From: Agrococcus jejuensis
GTDB taxonomy: Bacteria > Actinomycetota > Actinomycetes > Actinomycetales > Microbacteriaceae
Assembly (NCBI RefSeq): GCF_900099705.1
Contig: NZ_LT629695.1
Location: forward strand, 1,984,001-2,048,000
Length of the DNA: 64,000 nt
Direction of reading: 5' to 3'
The notes under the pieces are model-generated. The model was not told the origin of the DNA. It worked only from the letters and a program-made list of their open reading frames with translations, and did no database searches. Within the stretch, counting starts at the first letter, position 1. Each line of letters begins with the position of its first letter. Below, one piece after another: positions 8,843 through 17,900 of the stretch. The position numbers and the translations under genes were made by a program.

Positions 8843-10264
8843 GTGACCCCTGCGCAGCGTGCCCTCGTGGACGACCTCACGGCGAAGGCCCGCGACGGCG
8901 ACGCCGAGGCGCTCGGCGCGCTCTTCGGCCAGCTGCATCCGCTGCTCGTGCGCATCGCGCACCGCGAGATCGGCCGCAGCCACGCGCGACTCGACGCCGA
9001 CGACCTCGCCTCCGAGGTCATGCTGCGGCTCATCGAGCGCTTCCGCGACGGGCAGGGGCCGTCGGAGAACCCGGTCGCGTACCTCGCGCGCGCGATCCGC
9101 AACCGGGTCATCGACCTGCGGCGCGCACCGGCGATCGGCGACGTCGGCGCCGACGACTTCACGGCGCTCGCCGACGCCCACGTGCGCGTGGAGGATGCCG
9201 ACGAGCAGCGGCCGACCGACGTCGCCAGCGAGCTCGAGATCGTCGCGGCGGCGATGGCACGCCTGCCGCGCAGGCAGCGCGAGCTGCTGACCGCCGTCGC
9301 CGTCGACGGCATGAAGCCTCGCGAGATCGCGGCCGTCACCGGCGAGGCGGCGAACACGGTCGCAGCGGCTGCGAGCCGCGCGCGGAAGGCGCTGCGCGTC
9401 GAGATCCGACGCACGATGCTCGAGGCGGAGGGCGTCGACGCGTGCGCGGCGCACCGCGAGGCCCTCGCCGCCGAGGGCACGCCGGTCGCGTCCGCATGCG
9501 AGCACCTCGACGAGTGCGCCCGCTGCAGGCGCGCGCTCGCCCGCTTCGCGGCGCTGCCCGCGCTCGCCCTCGTGCTGCCGCTCGTCGTGCTCACCCAGAT
9601 GGTCGGCGGCGCGGCGTCGGCGCACGCCGCCGTCGAGGCCGGCGTCGCCGGCGGCGCGGGGGCCGTCGCGTCTGGTCGTCGCGCTCCGCGATCGAGTCGT
9701 GGCGTCCGCATCGCCGGCTCCGTGCTCCTCGGGCTGCTCGTGGTGGCTGGCGTCGTCGCGGCGTTCGTCGTGACCCAGCAGGTCGCACCGACGTCGTCGG
9801 CGCCCGTGGCGTCGCCGACGGTGGCTGCTCCAGCGCCAACGGCGACCGAGGCGCCGGAGCCGAGCGCCCCGCCCACTGCCGAGCCGAGCGACTCGGCGGG
9901 AGCCCCGGAGGCATCGACGCAGGCGAATCCCGCATCCCTGACGATCGACGTCGCCGTCGGCGCGGGCGCCACGACGATCGCGGTCGACCTCGGCCTGCGG
10001 TCGGGGGCGACGGTCGACTCGCTGCGCGTCGACCTGCCGACGACCATGCGCATCGTCGACGCGGGCGCGTGGCGCTGTCCGTCGACCGCGGGCGGAGGCG
10101 CGTGCATCCCGCCCTCGTCGAGCGCCGACGCCGTCGTGCTGGTCGTCGAGGCGGTCGACCCCGGCGCCGACGTCGCCGGCGAGGCGACGGTCGACGTCGC
10201 AGTCGTCGCCGACGGCGTCACGGTCGCGGCCTCGTCGACCGGCACGATCCGCGTCGCGCCCTGA
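8843..10264 (+). CDS. ECF-like sigma factor fused to a zinc anti-sigma motif, membrane helices and outer domain (fusion 1 of 3)
   Basis: The GTG at 8843 gives a 473-residue protein. Residues 1-95 resemble sigma region 2 (LDADDLASEVMLRLIERF, then AYLARAIRNRVIDLRR). Residues 135-190 resemble region 4 (LPRRQRELLTAV, then MKPREIAAVTGEAANTVAAAASRARKAL). A HxxxCxxC motif, HLDECARC, is at 221-228, the signature of ZAS anti-sigma domains. Two hydrophobic segments follow at about 236-256 and 289-311. The last 160 residues are Thr/Pro/Glu-rich and then beta-like, and would be outside the cell. ECF groups with such fused extensions are known in actinobacteria and planctomycetes; release by proteolysis is my inference. 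Two more of the same design are at 35819 and 38888. Confidence 0.82.
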   Translation: MTPAQRALVDDLTAKARDGDAEALGALFGQLHPLLVRIAHREIGRSHARLDADDLASEVMLRLIERFRDGQGPSENPVAYLARAIRNRVIDLRRAPAIGDVGADDFTALADAHVRVEDADEQRPTDVASELEIVAAAMARLPRRQRELLTAVAVDGMKPREIAAVTGEAANTVAAAASRARKALRVEIRRTMLEAEGVDACAAHREALAAEGTPVASACEHLDECARCRRALARFAALPALALVLPLVVLTQMVGGAASAHAAVEAGVAGGAGAVASGRRAPRSSRGVRIAGSVLLGLLVVAGVVAAFVVTQQVAPTSSAPVASPTVAAPAPTATEAPEPSAPPTAEPSDSAGAPEASTQANPASLTIDVAVGAGATTIAVDLGLRSGATVDSLRVDLPTTMRIVDAGAWRCPSTAGGGACIPPSSSADAVVLVVEAVDPGADVAGEATVDVAVVADGVTVAASSTGTIRVAP

Positions 10265-10319
10265 CGTGGCGACGGCACGCCGACGCCGGCCGACGGCGCG
10301 CGTCGGCCAGCATGAGGAC

Positions 10320-11294
10320 GTGACCTCCGACCCCGCCGACGCGACCGAGCGTGCCTCGTTGCGCGCGACGCGGTCGCGGATGCTGCGGCGGTCGCGGGGC
10401 ATCCACATGCAGCTGACGAGCTGGTGGTGGTGGCTCGTGACGTGCATGCTCGTCGCGGTCGTCGTCGTGCCGACCCTGCTGCGTCCGCAGGACGACCTGC
10501 ACTGGCTGTTCCTGGCGGGCTGCACCTACCTCGCGTTCCTCGTCGTCAGCAACGTCATCTTCGCGAGGACCGGCCTCGTGCTCGAGGCGGATCGCGTCAT
10601 CGTGCACGGGCGCACGCGCACGTACGTGCTCGATCGCGACGACATCGAGCGATTCGGTGGCCGCCCCGCAGACGGCGGCCTCTGGGACTGGTTCGTGGTG
10701 CCGCGCGGGATGTGGCACCCGATGGCGAGCATCCACGTGTTCTGCAAGGACGGCACGACCGTCGTCCTCCGCGACATCCTCGGCGACGAGAACGCCTGCT
10801 CGCGGCTGGCTGCGGTGCTGAACGCGTGGCTCCAGGAACCGTGGGACCGGGGGTTTCTCAGGCGGATGGAGGCTCGCGCCGCGAGCGGTGCCCGCGGGCT
10901 CCGCGACGGCGCGACGCCCCCGGAGCGCGGGCTCGGGACGGGACGCCGTGGCCGTCCGTCGAAGGCGCGACTCACGCGCGCCGAGCGCGGCGGAGCCATC
11001 GCATCCGGCGTCGGCGGGCTCGCAGGCTACGTCGCGCTCGGCGTCGCCGCGGCCATCGCGTCGGATCCCTACGACGCGTCCTTCCCACCGGGACGGGCGG
11101 GCCTCGTGCGGCGCGTGGGCTTCGTGCTCGTCGATCCCCGCGCGGACGCGGAGCTACGGGTGCTCGGCTGGGTCGGCGCGCTCGCCGCTGCCGCTGGCTT
11201 CGCGTTCGTGCTCTGGTGCATCGTCGCCGTCAACCGCCGCCGCCAGGCCGACCGTGCCGAGGCCGCCGCGCGCCGCGCCGACCCGAGCGCCTAG
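10320..11294 (+). CDS. Membrane protein with a PH-like middle domain
   Basis: Two in-frame GTG starts are possible, 10266 (one base after the preceding stop) and 10320 (after GAGGAC); the extra 18 residues are a low-complexity Arg run, so I prefer 10320, giving 324 residues. Two hydrophobic helices lie at about 30-75 (with a WWWW motif at the start), followed by a segment LVLEADRVIVHGRTRTYVLDRDDIERF that looks like the beta core of a bacterial PH domain. Two more helices are near the C-terminus. The stop overlaps that of the convergent lipoprotein gene. It may form an operon with the sigma fusion upstream. Function unknown. Confidence 0.65.
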   Translation: MTSDPADATERASLRATRSRMLRRSRGIHMQLTSWWWWLVTCMLVAVVVVPTLLRPQDDLHWLFLAGCTYLAFLVVSNVIFARTGLVLEADRVIVHGRTRTYVLDRDDIERFGGRPADGGLWDWFVVPRGMWHPMASIHVFCKDGTTVVLRDILGDENACSRLAAVLNAWLQEPWDRGFLRRMEARAASGARGLRDGATPPERGLGTGRRGRPSKARLTRAERGGAIASGVGGLAGYVALGVAAAIASDPYDASFPPGRAGLVRRVGFVLVDPRADAELRVLGWVGALAAAAGFAFVLWCIVAVNRRRQADRAEAAARRADPSA

Positions 11295-12223
11295 GGCACG
11301 TCGAAGCGGGCGATGAGGATGCCCTCATCCTCGCCGCCGCCGCGGCCGGGCGCCTCGAGCACGCCCTCCCACCGGTACGTGCGGCCGATCGCCTGCACCG
11401 TCACGACCCAGCTCGTCTGGTCGATGTTGCAGTCGGCATAGAGGTTGAGCCGCACCTCGTACGTGCCCGACGGCGCCTCGCCGAGGGGCCACGTCACGTT
11501 CTCGTTGCGGATGCCGTCGATCTGGCACGACGGGTTCGAGTCGAGGTCGAGCTCGCCGCCCGACGACGACGTCGTCGCGCCGTAGTAGATCGTCTCGCCG
11601 TTCGGGTCGACGACGTAGAGGTCGACGTCGACGTCCTCGTTCCACGACACGCTCACCTGCACGTCGCCCGTGCCGACCTCGACGATCGACACGTTCGTCG
11701 CATCCACGGCGCTCACGGTGCCATCGGTGCCGACGACGGCGACGACGACCGAGAACTCCGTCGACGGCGGCGCCTGCGACACCGTCACGACGATCGACGT
11801 CGAGGTGGTCGCGGCACCGAGGGCGATCTCGTACGAGCCCGGCCACGCCGTCGGCGTCGCCGAGCCGACCGTCGTCGAGCCGGCGCCGACGAGCACGGTG
11901 TCGAACGGCACGTCGGACTCGACGACGATCTCGATCGAGCCGCCGTTCACGGCGATCGCCGAGTCGCTCGTCTGCACCGCGCCGCCCTCGCCGCCCGCGA
12001 CGGCGTCGCCCGACGCCGAGCCGACGGCCGCGCCGCCCTCGGCGGTCGCGGCGGTCAGGTAGTCGTCGAGGCTCGCGTCGGCCGGCGGCTGCGTCGTGGT
12101 GGGGTCGCTCGTCGTCGTGGGGCTCGGCGGCTGCGGGATGCTCGGGATGCAGCCCGTGAGCGCGACGGCCGCCGCGAGGATGGCGGCGGCTACGGCGAGC
12201 GGGCGACGGTGGGAGACGTGCAT
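11291..12223 (-). CDS. Secreted lipoprotein with beta-rich domain
   Basis: The 310-residue product begins with a basic head, a hydrophobic core and the lipobox LTGC at about residues 22-25, so it should be lipidated on the outer face of the membrane. A Pro/Thr/Ser linker follows. Residues 190-270 read VSVSWNEDVDVDLYVVDPNGETIYYG and SGGELDLDSNPSC, which fits the beta-sandwich seen in YfaP-like and pre-peptidase C-terminal domains, where acidic residues bind calcium. Cysteines at about 236 and 271 may form a disulfide. Its stop overlaps that of the convergent gene at 10320 by four bases. The ligand is unknown. Confidence 0.78.
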   Translation of the reverse strand: MHVSHRRPLAVAAAILAAAVALTGCIPSIPQPPSPTTTSDPTTTQPPADASLDDYLTAATAEGGAAVGSASGDAVAGGEGGAVQTSDSAIAVNGGSIEIVVESDVPFDTVLVGAGSTTVGSATPTAWPGSYEIALGAATTSTSIVVTVSQAPPSTEFSVVVAVVGTDGTVSAVDATNVSIVEVGTGDVQVSVSWNEDVDVDLYVVDPNGETIYYGATTSSSGGELDLDSNPSCQIDGIRNENVTWPLGEAPSGTYEVRLNLYADCNIDQTSWVVTVQAIGRTYRWEGVLEAPGRGGGEDEGILIARFDVP

Positions 12224-12363
12224 GTCGCGAGGCTAGGCCTCGTCGCTGGATGCGCGCCGCCCGGACCGAGCGCATCCGCGCCGAATCCGCGCCGCGCAGG
12301 GGTCTCGGGGGCCCATCGCACGCGAGAGCCCGCGCACGTGCGGTTTCGACGCGGCGCGCGCCC

Positions 12364-12831
12364 TCAGCGCGCGGCCGCGGGCGCCCCGACGCGCGACGGC
12401 CGACGTGCGAGGCGTGCGGCGAGGATGGCGTCGAGGCCGAAGCGTCCGCTGCCCGCGATGCCCATCGCGGCGGAGGCGACGGCGAGCACCGCCGGGTACT
12501 CGAAGCCGCCCGCCTGCGCGAAGAAGCCCGCGGGGCCGTGCACGAGCACCGCGGCGACGCCGAGCACAGCGACGAACGCGATGGCGACGAGCGGCACGAG
12601 CAGGCCCGCGATCATCGCGGCGCCGCCGAGCACCTCGACGGCGATGACGGCGGGGGCCGCGAGGTCGGCGAGCGGGATGCCCATGTCGCGGAATCCGGAT
12701 GCGGTGCCGGCGATGCCGCCGCCGAGCAGCTTCTGCAGGCCGTGGGCCATCATGACGCCGCCGAGCACGACGCGCAGCAGCGCGAGGGCGGCGTCGGTGG
12801 CGAGGGGCGAGCGGTGGTCGGTGGATCGCAT
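12364..12831 (-). CDS. DoxX-family membrane protein
   Basis: I use the ATG at 12831 (MRSTDHRS) because GGAG lies six bases upstream; an ATG further out would add 12 Arg/Glu residues. The 155-residue protein has four membrane helices. The first carries the family pattern LLRVVLGGVMMAHGLQKLLG, with His-Gly-Leu-Gln-Lys, and helix two follows FRDMGIP. DoxX-like proteins are small integral membrane proteins often linked to redox balance or thiosulfate/quinone chemistry. The gene stands alone between a lipoprotein and a surface-protein gene, so its partner is not evident. Confidence 0.85.
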   Translation of the reverse strand: MRSTDHRSPLATDAALALLRVVLGGVMMAHGLQKLLGGGIAGTASGFRDMGIPLADLAAPAVIAVEVLGGAAMIAGLLVPLVAIAFVAVLGVAAVLVHGPAGFFAQAGGFEYPAVLAVASAAMGIAGSGRFGLDAILAARLARRPSRVGAPAAAR

Positions 12832-12935
12832 GGGGTGCTCCGTCCGTCGGGATGCCCAGGCTGGCACGTACCCCGAACCCCGGCGTTACGACGACGTGAA
12901 CGTTCGCGAGCCCTCGACGTTGCAGCCGTGTGACG

Positions 12936-14738
12936 TCAGCGCGTGCGGCGCCGCAGCACGACGCCGAGCCCCACGAGCAGCGTCGCCATCGCGACGATCC
13001 ACGCGACGGGCGCGAGGTCGGAGCCCGTCGCGGGCAGCGTGCCGCTCGCGCCAGGGTCGACGGACGGCGGGGTGCTCGGAGGGGTCGACGGCGTCGTCGT
13101 GGGCGGCGCGGTCGACGGCGGGGCGACCGCCGCGACCGTCACGACGGCGCACGAGGCGGTCTCGTCGTCGACGCACGCCTCGACGGGCTGCAGCGCCACG
13201 GTCGTCTCGCCGACCGACGCCGAGCCGCTCGCGCGCAGCTCGAGCACGGCGCCCGGCTGCGTCTCGCGCACGACGCCCGTGAGCGTCAGCGTGGCGGTCT
13301 CGCCCGCGGCGAGCTCGCCGACCTCCCACCGCACGCTGCTGCCCGATGCGCCCCCGTCGGTCACGACGCCGCCGCCCGCATCCGTCACCTCGAACCCGTC
13401 GGGCACCGGGGCCTCCACGACGGCGCCGTCGAGCGTCGTGACGCCCGTGTTCCCGACCGTCGTCGTGAACGTCACCGTCTCGCCGGGCTGCGCCTCGCCC
13501 GTCGACGCGCTCGTCGCGATGGATGCCGACGGGTCGACCACGCCGAGATGCCACGACGAGTCCTGCGCCGACGGCGACGCGGCACCCGCGACGGGCGCAC
13601 CGCGCGAGTCGACGGGCAACCCCGTCGCCGTCGCCGTGTTCGCGTGCTGGCCGACGACGACCGTGCCCGTCGCCGCGCAGTCGACGGTCGCGCCGACCGG
13701 CAGCAGCGGGATGACGTTCGTGCCGTCGCCGCAGTCGATCGCCGCGGCATCCACCCGATCGTCGGTCACGGTCACCGACGCGAGGTCGGTCGTGCCCGAG
13801 TTCGTGACGGCGAAGCCGTAGTCGACGGGCTCGCCGGCGACGAGCCGCGGGCCGGGCGCGGCCGCGACGTCCTGCCCGTCGGTCGTCTTCACGAGCTGGA
13901 TGCCCGGCGCCGGCGCGCTCGTCGGCAGCAGCAGCCCGAAGCGCGTGACGCCGGCTCCCTGGCGGTTGGCGAGCTCGAGCGTGAGGGTCGAGACGGGCTG
14001 CGTCGTGACGAGCACCTCGGTCATGCCGCGGTCGACGCACTGCGGCGTGATGGCGTACCCGCCGGTGTCGGCGTCGAACGTGACGGTGGGCGTCGGCGTG
14101 GGCTGCGAGCCCGACACGACGACGCGGTACTGGTAGTCGAGCCACGGCCCGGTCGCCGACGACGTGGCCGCGAACCGCTCGTCGATGCCGCCGACGGTCG
14201 CGCTCTGGCACACGTCGACGTCGGACACGGCGATGCGCGAGCCGGCGGGCAGCACGCCGCCCGCGAGGCCCGAGAAGTCGAACGCGTACGAGAACGCCCA
14301 CGTCTGGATGCCCTGCTCGACGGCGAAGCCGCTCGTGAGCACGTCGTTCGCGCCCGGCCAGCCGTTCGGGGCGCTCGTCGGCGCCGCGGGGTCGAAGTAC
14401 GCGGTCGCGCCGGTGGTGCCCGCGGCGCCGGCCGACAGCGGCGTCACGGCGAGCGCGACCGTGCCGTCGAGCGCGGGATCGAGCACGCGACCCGTCGCGC
14501 CGGCGGGCTCGTGCACCTGCAGCGTGAACGCCGTGGAGCCCGTGATCGCCGCGGTCGTGCGGGCGACGCCGTCGGTGCCTGCGGGCTCGAGGCCAGCCCA
14601 CGATCCGGCGGGCGCGGCGGCGCTCGACGCGAAGCGCGGCGCGATGGCGACGGGTGCCGCCTGCGCCGCTGCGGGCGCCGCGAGCGCGACCCCCAGGGCG
14701 GCGACGATCGCGGTGGCGGATGCGGTGCGGATGCGCAT
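12936..14738 (-). CDS. LPxTG-anchored surface protein with DUF11-like domains
   Basis: The ATG at 14738 is preceded by GAGGAG; the ATG at 14750 would place that site inside the gene. The 600-residue product has a signal peptide (MRIRTASATAIVAALGVALA, cut near AAAQA). Residues 40-270 form a beta-rich adhesin-like domain with paired cysteines. One DUF11 domain follows (LVKTTDGQDVAAAPGPRL, later GFAVTNSGTTDLASVTVTDD). A second reads TVTFTTTVGNTGVTTLDGAVVEAPVPDGF. A Pro/Thr/Ser linker leads to LPATG, one helix and RRRTR. It should be covalently attached to the wall by sortase. It is divergent from the GH92 gene, which has its own wall-binding repeats. Confidence 0.85.
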   Translation of the reverse strand: MRIRTASATAIVAALGVALAAPAAAQAAPVAIAPRFASSAAAPAGSWAGLEPAGTDGVARTTAAITGSTAFTLQVHEPAGATGRVLDPALDGTVALAVTPLSAGAAGTTGATAYFDPAAPTSAPNGWPGANDVLTSGFAVEQGIQTWAFSYAFDFSGLAGGVLPAGSRIAVSDVDVCQSATVGGIDERFAATSSATGPWLDYQYRVVVSGSQPTPTPTVTFDADTGGYAITPQCVDRGMTEVLVTTQPVSTLTLELANRQGAGVTRFGLLLPTSAPAPGIQLVKTTDGQDVAAAPGPRLVAGEPVDYGFAVTNSGTTDLASVTVTDDRVDAAAIDCGDGTNVIPLLPVGATVDCAATGTVVVGQHANTATATGLPVDSRGAPVAGAASPSAQDSSWHLGVVDPSASIATSASTGEAQPGETVTFTTTVGNTGVTTLDGAVVEAPVPDGFEVTDAGGGVVTDGGASGSSVRWEVGELAAGETATLTLTGVVRETQPGAVLELRASGSASVGETTVALQPVEACVDDETASCAVVTVAAVAPPSTAPPTTTPSTPPSTPPSVDPGASGTLPATGSDLAPVAWIVAMATLLVGLGVVLRRRTR

Positions 14739-14889
14739 GCTGCTCCTCATGCCGAGCGTCGCGGTTGCCCGACTGTACCCCGCGGGCGCGCGGCTGGCGA
14801 GGGGTCGCGGGGTGCGGACGCGCGGGGGACTCGGGCCACGATGCGGTCGCGCGCCGCTGCGCCGACGCACCGCATCCGCATCGGAACGC

Positions 14890-14919
14890 TTGACGAACGC
14901 CACGGCATCCGCATAGCCT
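14890..14919 (+). promoter_or_regulatory. Candidate sigma-A promoter of the GH92 gene
   Basis: TTGACG at 14890-14895 and TAGCCT at 14914-14919 are separated by 18 bases, close to a vegetative promoter. The LacI-type palindrome begins seven bases downstream of the -10 box. Confidence 0.5.
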
Positions 14920-14925
14920 GCCCAC

Positions 14926-14945
14926 GACTGACAACGATGTCAGTC
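14926..14945 (+). promoter_or_regulatory. LacI-family operator in front of the GH92 gene
   Basis: The 20-bp sequence GACTGACAACGATGTCAGTC is a palindrome with 8-bp perfect arms and core ACGA. It closely matches the TGACAACGTTGTCA-type operators of actinobacterial LacI regulators. It sits just after the candidate -10 box and 18 bases before the start codon, the right place to block transcription. The LacI gene at 21746 is the natural candidate. Confidence 0.75.
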
Positions 14946-14963
14946 ACGGCACCAGGAGTTCGC

Positions 14964-17900
14964 ATGCTGCACCGTCGCACGCCGCTGTCCACCCGATCCC
15001 GTCGGATCCTCGCCCCCGTGGCAGCCGCGCTCGCGGCCCTGCTCGCCATCCCGCTCATCGGCCTCGACGCCGCTCCCGCCGTCGCCGCCGACCCGCCCTT
15101 CACGACGTCGTTCGAGACCGCCGACGTCGCCGCGCACCCCGTGCCGCCGTCGGAGGCGTACGAGCCGCCCGTCAACGTGCAGGGAGGCACGCTGCCGGCG
15201 TCGAGCCTCACGTCGCAGATCTCGGCCGTCACCGCATCCGGCGAGAACCCTCCCGGCGAGACCGCCGTGCGCCTCTTCGACGGCGATGCCGGCTCGAAGT
15301 GGCTCACGCGCACCCGCACGGGCTGGGTACAGATGGACTTCGCCGCCCCCGTGACCGTCGTGACGTACGCGCTCACGACCGCGAACGACTCCGCCGACCG
15401 CAACCCGCGCGACTGGACCCTGCAGGGCTCCGACGACGGCGAGACGTGGGTCGACGTCGACGCGCAGGTGCAGCAGCTGCGCGCCGCCGCCCCCTTCACG
15501 CAGGTCGAGTACGCGCTCGCCGCGCCCGCGACCCACCAGCACTTCCGACTGCAGATCACGGCCAACGACGGTGCGCCGCTGCTGCAGCTGGCCGACCTCG
15601 ACCTGCGCGGCGAGGACACCGGCGCCGTCGCCTCGCCGATGCGCACGACCGTCGGCAGCGGCCCCGCGTCGGGCTACAACATCGCCTCCAACCGCGGCTT
15701 CGACGGCCTCGCGGCCGTGCTGTACCGCGGCCAGCACCTCGGAGACGGCCCCGCGTCGTCGACGAACGTGCTCGTCGACGACCTCGACGTGACCATCGCG
15801 GCCGACTCCGAGCTGTCGTACGCCGTGCTGCCCACCCTCTACGCCCTCGACCTGCAGTACCCGTCGACGTACGTCGCGCTCGACCTCGTCATCGAGACGG
15901 CCGCCGGCGAGACCGTGCGGATGTCGGATGCGCAGCTCGTCGACCAGTACGGGTTCCCCGCCTCCGCGATCGGGCAGGGCGAGGCGCACTCGCTGTACGC
16001 CGACCAGTGGAACCAGATCCGCGTGCCGCTCGGCAGCCTCGAGGGCGGCACCATCACGCAGGTGCTGCTCGAGTACGACAACCCCGGCGGATCCGCCGCG
16101 ACGCGCTTCTCGGGCTGGGTCGACGACCTGTCGATCGCTCCCGCGACGCCCCTCGACGCCGAGACGGTGCTCGACCACGTCGACACCCGCCGCGGCACCA
16201 ACTCCTCCGGCGGCTTCTCGCGCGGCAACAACATCCCCGCCACCGCCGTGCCCAACGGCTTCAACTTCCTCGTGCCGATGACGAATGCGACGTCCCAGTC
16301 GTGGCTGTACGACTGGCAGTCGCGCAACACCGCGAACAACCTGCCTGCGCTCGAGGCGCTCGGCATCAGCCACGAGCCGAGCCCCTGGATGGGCGACCGC
16401 GCGCAGCTCGCGATCATGCCGAGCCTCGACACCGCGCAGCCGTCGGGCACGCCCGCGTCGCGCAGGCTCGAGTTCAGCCACGACGACGAGGTCGCGACGC
16501 CCGAGGAGTACGCCGTCGACTTCGTGAACGGCCTCTCGGCAGCCATGACGCCCACCGACCACGGCGGCATCATGCGCTTCGACTTCCCCGACGGCGCCGA
16601 CCTCGGCACCGTCATGGTCGACCAGGTGCAGGGCCAGTCGGGTCTGCGGATCTCGGCGGATGGCGTCGTGAGCGGCTGGGTCGAAGGCGGCAGCGGCCTC
16701 TCGGCGGGCTCGTCGCGCATGTTCGTGTACGGCACGTTCACCGACGCGCCCGTCGCGACCGGCATGGCGTCGCAGCGCACGACCGCGGCGTGGGCGCGCT
16801 TCGAGACCGGCGAGGAGCCGCTCGAGCTGCGCTTCGCGACGTCGTTCATCTCCCTCGACCAGGCGCAGCGCAACCTCGACCTCGAGGTGACGGGGAGCTC
16901 GTACGGCGAGGTGCGCGACGCCGCCCGCGACCTGTGGCTCGATCGCCTCGAGGTCGTCGACCTCTCGGCGTCGAACGCCACCGAGGCCGAGCTCGTCACG
17001 TTCTACTCGGGCCTCTACCGCCTGAACCTCTACCCGAACTCGCAGTCCGAGAACACCGGCACCGCCGAGGCGCCGGTGTGGCAGTACGCCTCGCCCGTGC
17101 GCGCCACCGAGGGTGCTGCGACGGCGACCGAGACGAACGCCGTCATCATGGACGGCCAGATCTTCGTCAACAACGGCTTCTGGGACACGTACCGCACCGT
17201 CTGGCCGCTGTACTCGTTCCTCTACCCCGAGGTGACCGAGCGACTCGTCGACGGCTTCGTGCAGCAGTACCGCGACGGTGGATGGATCGCGCGCTGGTCG
17301 TCGCCGGGCTACGCCGACCTCATGACCGGCACGTCGTCGGATGCGTCGTTCGCCGAGGCGTACACGTCGGGCGCGATCTCGACGGGCCTCGCCGAGCAGG
17401 CGTACGAGGCGGCGCTGCGCAACGCGACGGTGTCGTCGGCGAGCGACACGACGCTCGTGAACCCCAACGCCGTGGGCCGCAAGGGCATCACGACGTCGCA
17501 GTTCCTCGCCTACACGGCATCCACGACGGGCCAGAGCGTCTCGTGGGGCCTCGAGGGCAACATCAACGACGCGGCGATGGCCGACATGGCCGCGATGCTC
17601 GCGACCGATCCCGACGTCGACCCGGCGCGCCAGGCGGTCTACGCCGAGCACGCCGTCTACTTCGACTCGCGGGCGAGCGACTTCGTGAACATGTTCGACC
17701 CGAACGTCGGCTTCTTCCAGGCGCGCGAGCCCGACGGCACGTGGCAGCTCTCGCGCGACGAGTACGACCCGACCGACTGGCAGAACCACGCGTACACGGA
17801 GGCGCCGGGGTGGACGTTCGCCTTCCACGCGCCGTTCGACGTGCCGGCGCTCGCAGCCCTCTACGGCGGCAGCGACGGGCTCGACGCGAAGCTCGAGGAG